From the NCBI GenBank assembly GCA_022340565.1, contig JAJDNR010000050.1, positions 1-55,339 of the forward strand: 55,339 nt of DNA. The letters are read 5' to 3'. Below are positions 49,184-55,339 of this stretch, one piece after another. Each line of letters opens with the position of its first letter. The stretch's first letter is position 1. Under the pieces are notes generated by a model, which made no database searches, had not been told where the DNA came from, and saw only the letters and a list, made by a program, of their open reading frames with translations. Both the position numbers and the translations under genes were made by a program. The stretch comes from Desulfofustis sp. (lineage in GTDB: Bacteria > Desulfobacterota > Desulfobulbia > Desulfobulbales > Desulfocapsaceae).

Positions 49184-49993
49184 GTGGAACTGCTCAAGGC
49201 TATCATTCTCGGCGTGATTCAGGGGGCCACCGAGTTTCTGCCCGTTTCCAGTTCCGGCCACCTGGTCCTGGGCTCACATCTGCTCGATTTCAGAGCCCAG
49301 GGAATCGTGTTCGATGTGATGCTTCATATCGGAACCCTGCTGTCCGTGCTTGTGGTGTTCAGAAAGGAATTGATCGAAATGGCGCGGGCTCCGGTGCGCT
49401 GGCTGGGAGGCTGGTCCTCCGAGAGCCAGCGGATGTATCTGCTCTGGGACGTCTATGTGGTGGTGGCGACGATACCGGCGGTGATCGTCGGTCTGTTCTT
49501 CAAAGACAACATCGAACTGCTGTTTACCTCCGAGTTCCTGGTCTGCCTGATGCTGATCGTTACCGGTCTGATGATGATTGCCAGCAGGCATCTCAACGAC
49601 CGGGGGAATCGGATAAACGGCGCCAGATCGTTTCTTATCGGCTGTGGTCAGGCGCTGGCCATCGTCCCTGGCATATCCCGCTCCGGAACTACTATTTTCG
49701 TCGGCATGCTGCTGGGGGTGAACCGGGAAACGGTGGCTAAATTTTCCTTTATCATGTCGATACCGGCAATTCTCGGGGCGGCCGTGCTCAATCTCGGGGA
49801 CGTGGTGCGCAATCCACCGTCGCCCGACGAGACGGCCGTGCTGATTTCCGGTACGCTGGCTTCAGCGCTTACCGGCTATCTGGCAATCAAGCTGTTGCTC
49901 GATATCATCAGGCGGAACCGGCTCCAGTGGTTCGGCTATTACTGTCTGGCCGTGGCGGCGGCCGGCCTGATTTATTTCGCGTCGGCTCTGTGA
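49184..49993 (+). CDS. uppP: Undecaprenyl-diphosphatase
   Basis: Dephosphorylates undecaprenyl pyrophosphate to recycle the peptidoglycan and O-antigen lipid carrier; overproduction gives bacitracin resistance. 269 residues, polytopic, with both catalytic motifs: QGATEFLPVSSSGHLVLG near the N-terminus and PGISRSGTTIF (about 164-174). GTG start at 49184 with AGGAGG upstream. The downstream precorrin gene starts 33 bp after the stop. Confidence 0.96.
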   Translation: MELLKAIILGVIQGATEFLPVSSSGHLVLGSHLLDFRAQGIVFDVMLHIGTLLSVLVVFRKELIEMARAPVRWLGGWSSESQRMYLLWDVYVVVATIPAVIVGLFFKDNIELLFTSEFLVCLMLIVTGLMMIASRHLNDRGNRINGARSFLIGCGQALAIVPGISRSGTTIFVGMLLGVNRETVAKFSFIMSIPAILGAAVLNLGDVVRNPPSPDETAVLISGTLASALTGYLAIKLLLDIIRRNRLQWFGYYCLAVAAAGLIYFASAL

Positions 49994-50025
49994 ACGGGCG
50001 CCGCGCTACAGATGACAAGGTGTTC

Positions 50026-50736
50026 ATGAACAGGAATCAATTCCCATTCTACCCGGTTAATCTCGACATCGGTGGTAAACGCTGCCTGGTCGTGGGCGGC
50101 GGCACCGTCGCTGAGCGCAAGATCAAGGCTCTGCTGCTGTGCGGCGGCATCGTCCAGATCATCAGCCCTCAGGTCGGTGAGGCCATCGCGGAACTGGCCG
50201 CGGCCGGATCGGTCGAATGGCTCAAGCGCTCTTACCGGGAAGGCGATGCCGAAGGTGCATTTTTGGTCTTTGCGGCAACCGACGATCCGGACACCCAGCG
50301 ACGCATTACCGCCGATGCCAAGCGCTGCCATGTGCTGCTCAACAGCGCCGACGACGCCGCCTCGTCGGATTTCCACGTTCCAGCCAAAATCAGGAGAGGG
50401 GATTTCGTGATTGCCGTGTCGACCGGGGGCGGCAGCCCCGCCCTGGCGACCCTTTTGAAGGCCAGGCTCGCAGAGGAATACGGCGAGGAATATGGGATTC
50501 TGGTAGAGTTGATGGCCCGGCTTCGTCGTCAGGTGGTCAATGCCGGCAGCATTGCCGAGGAGAACAGGACATTGTTCAAAGCGATTCTCGATCAGCCGGT
50601 TCTGGATTGCATCAGGCAGCATGACTGGATCGGACTCACCACGCTGCTGGAAGGGATCTTGCCGTCCGGACTTGACAGCGCGATGCTGGTTGACCAACTT
50701 GTAGCCGATATGAAGGAATTGCAGAACAACGAGTAA
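50026..50736 (+). CDS. Precorrin-2 dehydrogenase / sirohydrochlorin ferrochelatase (CysG N-terminal, Met8 type)
   Basis: 236 residues from the ATG at 50026 (AAGGTG upstream; the upstream frame overlaps uppP). The NAD-binding VNLDIGGKRCLVVGGGTVAE and the later DFHVPAKIRRGDFVIAVSTG match the SirC/Met8/CysG-N family, which oxidises precorrin-2 to sirohydrochlorin and may insert iron to make siroheme. Siroheme is needed by dissimilatory and assimilatory sulfite reductases. No methyltransferase domain is fused, so CobA is encoded elsewhere. Next to ccsA/hemX and hemA it forms a tetrapyrrole operon. Confidence 0.92.
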   Translation: MNRNQFPFYPVNLDIGGKRCLVVGGGTVAERKIKALLLCGGIVQIISPQVGEAIAELAAAGSVEWLKRSYREGDAEGAFLVFAATDDPDTQRRITADAKRCHVLLNSADDAASSDFHVPAKIRRGDFVIAVSTGGGSPALATLLKARLAEEYGEEYGILVELMARLRRQVVNAGSIAEENRTLFKAILDQPVLDCIRQHDWIGLTTLLEGILPSGLDSAMLVDQLVADMKELQNNE

Positions 50737-50742
50737 GGGCGT

Positions 50743-51558
50743 ATGGACCGACAGATGTTATTGAACGAAATCAACTATCTGCTGTTTGTCGCCGTGCTGG
50801 CCGTGACGTTTTTGTCCTGTGCCGCATACGTGGTATTCTTCGTCACCCAGAGGAATCAGCTGCGCAAAACTGCACGGATGCTGCTCCTGGTGTCCTGGTG
50901 CCTGCAGTCGGGATACATCCTCAGCCGCTACCTGAGCATCGGCCACACGCCGATCACCACGTATCACGAAGCCGTATTTTTCTTCGCGTGGGCCGCCACC
51001 TCTGCCTATCTCTCCTTCCGCTGGCGTTATACGGTGAAAAATTTCGGTACCTTCGTGTCGCTCCTGATCTTCGCGCTGCTCATAGTATCGGCGCTGACTT
51101 CCCGGCAGGTCATCCCGCTCGAGCCGGCCCTGAGGAGCTGGTGGCTGCCGGTGCACGCCGGAATTTCGCTGATCGCTTACGGCTTCCTCGGGCTGGCCTT
51201 CTGCGGAGCCCTGATGTACCTGCTTCAGGAACGGGAACTGAAAAGCCGCAAGCTCGGATACTTCTTCACCAGGCTGCCGTCTCTGGATTCACTCGACCAG
51301 CTCAATTCGCATTGTCTCGCGGTCGGCTTTTCCTTTTTGACGGTCGGCATGATCGCCGGCATTCTGTGGTCGAAACAGGCGTGGGGAACCTACTGGCGCT
51401 GGAATGTCAAAGAGGTCTGTTCACTGCTCATCTGGTTCATTTACCTGGTCCAGATTCACCAGCGCTTCACCGTCGGATGGCGAGGGCGCAGAGCGGCGCT
51501 GATGATCGTTGCGGGCTTTGCGGTAGTATTGGTGACCCTGTGGGTGGTGTTAACCTGA
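50743..51558 (+). CDS. CcsA/HemX-family cytochrome c assembly protein
   Basis: 271-residue polytopic membrane protein with about eight helices. The heme-handling tryptophan motif appears as WGTYWRWNVKEVCSLLIWFI (WWD-like) near residues 206-225, with conserved His residues in HTPITTYHEAV and PVHAGISLIAYG. CcsA works with Ccs1/ResB to attach heme to apocytochromes outside the membrane. In many bacteria a related HemX lies directly upstream of hemA and affects GluTR levels. The position 10 bp before hemA supports a HemX-like role; the motif supports CcsA. Both are possible. Confidence 0.85.
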   Translation: MDRQMLLNEINYLLFVAVLAVTFLSCAAYVVFFVTQRNQLRKTARMLLLVSWCLQSGYILSRYLSIGHTPITTYHEAVFFFAWAATSAYLSFRWRYTVKNFGTFVSLLIFALLIVSALTSRQVIPLEPALRSWWLPVHAGISLIAYGFLGLAFCGALMYLLQERELKSRKLGYFFTRLPSLDSLDQLNSHCLAVGFSFLTVGMIAGILWSKQAWGTYWRWNVKEVCSLLIWFIYLVQIHQRFTVGWRGRRAALMIVAGFAVVLVTLWVVLT

Positions 51559-51568
51559 ACGGGTACGG

Positions 51569-52849
51569 ATGATGTCGGCAAAGCATATCAGCCTCATCGG
51601 CGTCAATCACAAATCCACACCGCTGGAGGTACGCGAGAAGATCTCGCTGATCGGGGGATACGAGGATGCGCTGGCCCGTCTGCGGAAGTACCGCCTGCCC
51701 GAATACTACCTCCTGTCCACCTGCAATCGGGTGGAGCTGATCTGGGTGTCGGACGATCCCGGCGAGACGACCAGTGACATGCTGGGATTCCTGTTCGGCG
51801 ACACGGTCGAACCCGAACACTGGGATGGCTACTCCTACGTGTTCCACGACGGCAATGCCGTCAATCACCTGTTCAGGGTCTCCTCATCGCTGGATTCTCT
51901 GGTGGTTGGAGAGGCTCAGATTCTCGGCCAGATCAAGGAGGCCTACCGGTATGCCTCCAGACACGGCTGCACCGGTCCACTGCTCAACAAACTGCTTCAC
52001 AAATCATTTTCGGTGGCCAAACGGGTCCGAAGCGAGACGGGCATCGGCTCGGCGGCCGTATCGATCAGCTCCGCGGCGGTCGAGCTGGCCCGAAAGATTT
52101 TCGGCAGCCTCGCCGGCAAGAAGGTGCTGCTGATTGGGGCGGGAGAGATGGCGGAACTTGCCGCCGAGCACCTGCTCGGGCAGGGAGTGGAATCCATCTG
52201 CGTCGCCAACCGGACGCTGTCGCGGGCCGTCGATCTGGCAGCACGCTTCAAAGGCGGCGCCTGCAGCCTCGAGGAGCTGAAATCCCAGATGGAAACGGTG
52301 GATATCATCATTTCATCGACCGGCGCCTCGGGCCTGATCATCCAGAGCGGTGAGGTGCGGCCGCTGATGCGCATCAGGAGAAACCGACCGCTTTTTTTCA
52401 TCGACATCGCCGTTCCCCGCGATCTCGATCCCGCGCTCAACGAGATCGAAAACGTGTTCCTATACGATATCGACGATCTCAGCCAGGTGGTCGAGATGAA
52501 TCGTTCGGAGCGGGAAAAGGAGGCGGTAAAGGCAGGCCGGATCGTCGACGAGGAAACCCTGAAGTTCGTGAAATGGCAGGAGGGGCTCACGGTGACCCCG
52601 ACTATCACGGCACTGAGGCGAAAGGCCGATCGTATCTGCAGCCAGGAAATCGAGCGGACGCTGGCAAAAATGGAATTGTCGGCCGCCGACCGGAAAAAAA
52701 TCGAATTCCTCGCCCGCTCGATCACCGCGAAAATGCTGCATGATCCCATGCAGTTTCTGAAAAGCGATAGCTGCCGCAAGGGCGAAGATGCCAAGATCGA
52801 TATGGTGAGAACGGTTTTCGGGCTCGAAAATGACGACGAAACCAATTGA
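51569..52849 (+). CDS. hemA: Glutamyl-tRNA reductase
   Basis: Reduces glutamyl-tRNA to glutamate-1-semialdehyde, first step of C5-pathway tetrapyrrole synthesis. 426 residues. Seen: the start ISLIGVNHKSTPLEVREKI, the catalytic Cys in STCNRVEL (Cys52), SLDSLVVGEAQILGQIKEAY, the NADP-binding LLIGAGEMAELAAEHLL (about 188-204), and DIAVPRDLDPAL. The 3' end overlaps the next gene by 20 bp. Heme, siroheme and cytochrome biogenesis are thus grouped from 50026 to 52849. Confidence 0.97.
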   Translation: MMSAKHISLIGVNHKSTPLEVREKISLIGGYEDALARLRKYRLPEYYLLSTCNRVELIWVSDDPGETTSDMLGFLFGDTVEPEHWDGYSYVFHDGNAVNHLFRVSSSLDSLVVGEAQILGQIKEAYRYASRHGCTGPLLNKLLHKSFSVAKRVRSETGIGSAAVSISSAAVELARKIFGSLAGKKVLLIGAGEMAELAAEHLLGQGVESICVANRTLSRAVDLAARFKGGACSLEELKSQMETVDIIISSTGASGLIIQSGEVRPLMRIRRNRPLFFIDIAVPRDLDPALNEIENVFLYDIDDLSQVVEMNRSEREKEAVKAGRIVDEETLKFVKWQEGLTVTPTITALRRKADRICSQEIERTLAKMELSAADRKKIEFLARSITAKMLHDPMQFLKSDSCRKGEDAKIDMVRTVFGLENDDETN

Positions 52850-53345
52850 CAGCGATGCCCTCGTGGAAGATGAATGGTACGGGGTGCGCTATTCGGGGGA
52901 GATTCCCGAGGTCGCGTTGCACTCCGCCATCCACCATCTGACCAGCGATTCCGAAGGTCCGCGGCTCCGGCTTTCGGGGCGGCAGCGCAGCTATCTCGTC
53001 GACGCGGTCAGACAGCGCTACGCCGATATCATTCTGCGCGACCTGCTGCCCGCCAACAAACTGACCGGCGGATATCGCGGCGTTAAACGCTCATTGCTCA
53101 ACTGGAAGCGCTTCGTGCTGTTCTGCGGGCGCTATGGAGTCGATGCGGAGCCGCTGAGACGGGTAGCCGGCGAAACGCTCCGCGAGTTTCTGGACTATGA
53201 ACTGAAAGCAAACCGGCGAGACTCGAGGTACGGGCGGCTCAACTGCAGCTGGGCGGAACTGCTCGAATTTGCGGCTCTGCTGGAACTGGATGCCGCTGCT
53301 CTCCCCGTCGCGCTGCAGCGGTTGTGCGAGGGTGCCGGCGACTGA
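52830..53345 (+). CDS. Unknown protein translationally coupled to hemA
   Basis: 171 residues, no family recognised. Starts inside hemA (20-bp overlap), so expression should follow hemA. It is charged, helical and soluble, without signal peptide, membrane helix or cysteine motif. Segments such as LSGRQRSYLVDAVRQRYADI, GGYRGVKRSLLNWKRFVLFC and WAELLEFAALLELD are typical of an all-alpha protein. The strict overlap and length make it a real gene; a role in regulating HemA or heme use is only a guess from position. Confidence 0.75.
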   Translation: MTTKPIDSDALVEDEWYGVRYSGEIPEVALHSAIHHLTSDSEGPRLRLSGRQRSYLVDAVRQRYADIILRDLLPANKLTGGYRGVKRSLLNWKRFVLFCGRYGVDAEPLRRVAGETLREFLDYELKANRRDSRYGRLNCSWAELLEFAALLELDAAALPVALQRLCEGAGD

Positions 53346-53356
53346 CTGTGCCGCGG

Positions 53357-53677
53357 TCATGAACACGGGTACCGGCGCCGGTTTATTTCCATCTTGTCGA
53401 GGGCCGCATCGAGCGGGTCGATATCGAATTTCGACGCGATCAGGGTCAGGTAGATCATGATGTCGCCGATTTCCTCTCTGATCTGCGACAGGGTCGGGGC
53501 ATCCGCCTCATAGCTCTGCTCGCCGGTCAGCCACTGGAAAATCTCAACCAGTTCCGAGCATTCGACGGAGAGCGCCATGGCCAGATTTTTGGGGGCATGG
53601 AATTGGTGCCAGTTTCTCTGCTCGGCGAAGTCGGCGATCGCACCCTGGAGTTTTTTCAGTCTGTCGGTCTTTGTCAT
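53357..53677 (-). CDS. MazG-like (RS21-C6 type) nucleotide pyrophosphohydrolase
   Basis: About 106 residues from the ATG at 53677 (family starts here; an upstream in-frame ATG at 53761 adds an unlikely basic tail). The all-alpha NTP-PPase core shows RNWHQFHAPKNLAMALSVEC, the ExxE metal site SVECSELVEIFQWL, and the second EE-x2-D site REEIGDIMIYL. These enzymes hydrolyse non-canonical dNTPs such as modified dCTP to monophosphates (house-cleaning). It converges on the hemA-linked gene with an 11-bp gap. Confidence 0.88.
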   Translation of the reverse strand: MTKTDRLKKLQGAIADFAEQRNWHQFHAPKNLAMALSVECSELVEIFQWLTGEQSYEADAPTLSQIREEIGDIMIYLTLIASKFDIDPLDAALDKMEINRRRYPCS

Positions 53678-53776
53678 GGTATTTGTCCGGTGCTTCTGGT
53701 ATGACTTCGTGCTGACGCGGGATCGCGGCAGGGATTCTGCCTGCGGGCCGCTTCTTTTCATTATTTACGGGTATTC

Positions 53777-55339
53777 ATGAAAAACAGCAAACGTCTTTTA
53801 ATCCTCATCTCGCTTATCCTGTTATCCCTGGCGCTCGTATCGGCGGGTTTTTGCCAGTCCGAAGCGGGGGACGATGAGAAACGCAATAAACTGATCGGCT
53901 ATATGCTGTCAAAACAGCTGCCTTCCATTCACTTCAGCGACAAGCAGGTCAACGACGAGCTTGCCGCGGCGATCTTCGACCTCTACCTGAAGCAGCTCGA
54001 TTATCAGAAACGCTTCCTGATCCAGTCCGATGCAGACCACCTGAAGAGCTTCGCACCGACCATCGACGACAACCTGTTGCGCGGCACCGTGGTGTTGCCG
54101 AAGGCCGGGTATGACATCATGGTGGAACGGATCGGCCAGGTCGAGCGGATGGTCGATTCCCTGTTCAACGGCGCAATCGACCGGCGCGGCGGGGAAACGA
54201 TGGAAACCGATCCTGAAAAACTCGCCTTCTCCGCCGATGCCAAGGAACTCGAGGAGCGCTGGCGGAAAATCCTCAAATACCAGATCATGAACCGTTACCT
54301 CGACCTCGAAGAGGAATATCAGGCCGATCACAAACCCATCGTCCCCGACGAGCTGTGGGCGGAGGCCAGCGCCCGGGTGAAAAAGCGGTTCGACGACTTC
54401 TTCCACCGGCTGCACCAGGAGACCCTGCAGGATCATTACGACCGCTACTTCAACGCGGTGGCCCGCGCCTTCGATCCGCATACCAACTACATGGCACCGG
54501 ACCGCAAGGAAGACTTCGACATCCACATGCGTGGCAGCCTCGAGGGGATCGGCGCGCTGCTGCGCGAGGAAGACGGCTATATCAAGGTGGTCAGGATTAT
54601 TCCCGGCAGCGCCTCGGCCAAAGAGGGACGGCTGCAGGCCGAGGACATTATCCTGGCGGTGGCCGAGAAGGGCGAGGAGCCGGTCGAGATCACCGACATG
54701 CGGCTCCGCGACGCGGTACGGCTGATCCGCGGACCGAAGGGAACGGAGGTGCAGCTGACGGTGCGCAAGCCGGACGGCGTCAAGGACATCATCGCGATTA
54801 CCAGGGAAGTCGTGCAGATCGAGGAAACCTTTGTGAAGCACACGGTCATCGAAGTGGCCGGGCATCGTTTCGGGTACATCAATATCCCCAGCTTCTATCG
54901 TGATTTCGAGCAGACGAGAGTGGGCGACGGCCGCAATTCCACCGACGACACCAGGGATGCGATCCTCGATCTGCGAAAATCGGGTATCGACGGTCTCATC
55001 CTCGACCTCAGAAACAACGGCGGCGGCTCTCTGGTCGATGCGGTCGACATCGCCGGTCTGTTCATCGATTCCGGGCCGGTGGTCCAGGTTAAGAACAGCC
55101 AGGGGCAGAAACGGGTGCTTGAAGACGAGGATGAATCGCTGGTGTACGGGGGGCCTCTGGTGGTTCTGGTCAACCAGTTTTCGGCGTCGGCCTCGGAAAT
55201 CGTTGCCGCCGCCCTTCAGGATTACCGGCGCGCGGTGATCGTCGGCGGCCAGCACACCCACGGCAAAGGGACGGTGCAGACGATCATCGATCTCAACGAG
55301 AATATCCCCCTGCTGCACCTCAGGCGCTACGACGATCTC
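53777..55339 (+). CDS. prc: Tail-specific (C-terminal processing) protease Prc, 5' part (521 residues)
   Basis: Periplasmic protease that trims C-termini and degrades envelope proteins. The frame opens at ATG 53777 with a signal peptide (LLILISLILLSLALVSAGFC, about 7-26) and runs to the window end. A helical N-terminal domain with YFNAVARAFDPHTNYMAP comes first, then a PDZ domain (about 250-340) and the S41 peptidase domain: GLILDLRNNGGGSLVDAV, then FSASASEI with catalytic Ser471 and HGKGTVQ with Lys497. Family length is about 680-700 residues, so the C-terminus lies beyond the window. The ribosome site is weak. Confidence 0.95.
   Translation, partial: MKNSKRLLILISLILLSLALVSAGFCQSEAGDDEKRNKLIGYMLSKQLPSIHFSDKQVNDELAAAIFDLYLKQLDYQKRFLIQSDADHLKSFAPTIDDNLLRGTVVLPKAGYDIMVERIGQVERMVDSLFNGAIDRRGGETMETDPEKLAFSADAKELEERWRKILKYQIMNRYLDLEEEYQADHKPIVPDELWAEASARVKKRFDDFFHRLHQETLQDHYDRYFNAVARAFDPHTNYMAPDRKEDFDIHMRGSLEGIGALLREEDGYIKVVRIIPGSASAKEGRLQAEDIILAVAEKGEEPVEITDMRLRDAVRLIRGPKGTEVQLTVRKPDGVKDIIAITREVVQIEETFVKHTVIEVAGHRFGYINIPSFYRDFEQTRVGDGRNSTDDTRDAILDLRKSGIDGLILDLRNNGGGSLVDAVDIAGLFIDSGPVVQVKNSQGQKRVLEDEDESLVYGGPLVVLVNQFSASASEIVAAALQDYRRAVIVGGQHTHGKGTVQTIIDLNENIPLLHLRRYDDL

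Noticed and set aside
53909-55318. 469-codon minus-strand frame
   Set aside because: Antisense to prc, whose catalytic motifs are clear.
1-55339. CRISPR arrays, tRNA or rRNA genes, insertion sequences
   Set aside because: No repeat-spacer pattern, no tRNA-like TPsiC/anticodon arrangement in intergenic DNA, no rRNA segments and no transposase were found. GGTTCGAA-type strings at about 36701 and 39572 are inside coding genes.

Overview
The window is about 55 kb of bacterial chromosome with dense, mostly housekeeping genes and about 58-60% GC by eye. Gene content suggests a Gram-negative anaerobe of the Desulfobacterota (formerly Deltaproteobacteria), probably a sulfate reducer of the Desulfobulbales type. 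The pointers are a selenocysteine-containing HesB/IscA protein, precorrin-2 dehydrogenase next to a CcsA/HemX protein and hemA, cytochrome c biogenesis genes, and outer-membrane functions (SurA-like, TolC, YdbH/YnbE/YdbL). This placement is inference; no rRNA or tRNA gene was found.

Layout. 1-2130: start of clpB and a UGA-containing (Sec) HesB-like gene, each with its own sigma70-like promoter, all on the minus strand. 2351-4102: 6-phosphofructokinase and a MagIII-like DNA glycosylase (plus). 4127-11127: a 1093-residue STAND/SARP-type regulator coupled to trmJ, a membrane-anchored coiled-coil protein and RNase R (minus). 11352-13454: a long RelA/SpoT homologue whose synthetase domain looks inactive. 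13456-14695: zinc-ribbon/TSCPD-like protein and aat (minus). 15168-18567: DamX-like AAA-SPOR protein and a PlsC-like acyltransferase (plus). 18580-26097: tetR - adaptor - RND pump - TolC - radical SAM, an operon with 4-bp overlaps behind a promoter carrying three related operator sites. 26573-28230: ccdA and rarD (plus). 28404-35652: carA-carB and ftsH-folP (minus).

36072-37463: a ModF-like twin ABC ATPase behind a structured leader. 37516-37677: a 162-bp hairpin element, then a SLOG-like gene. 38533-43416: ydbH-ynbE-ydbL-cmoA-cmoB (minus), joining envelope lipid-transport genes to tRNA wobble-modification genes. 43931-45542: a biotinyl/lipoyl-fold carrier with an MKR site beside a biotin-ligase homologue. 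45543-47910: surA-like, rodZ-like and recO (minus). 48159-53345: tlpA, a small exported protein, uppP, precorrin-2 dehydrogenase, ccsA/hemX, hemA and an overlapping unknown gene. 53357-55339: MazG-like pyrophosphohydrolase (minus) and the 5' part of the tail-specific protease gene.

Themes: stress and proteostasis (ClpB, FtsH, Prc, Aat, RNase R, RSH), envelope biogenesis (SurA, RodZ-like, DamX-like, YdbH, UppP, PlsC-like, RND-TolC), tetrapyrrole and cytochrome c supply, and tRNA modification. The observations most worth follow-up are the Sec-HesB gene with its SECIS hairpin, the unusual carrier/ligase pair, the 162-bp inverted-repeat element, the degenerate RSH synthetase and the triple-operator efflux promoter.
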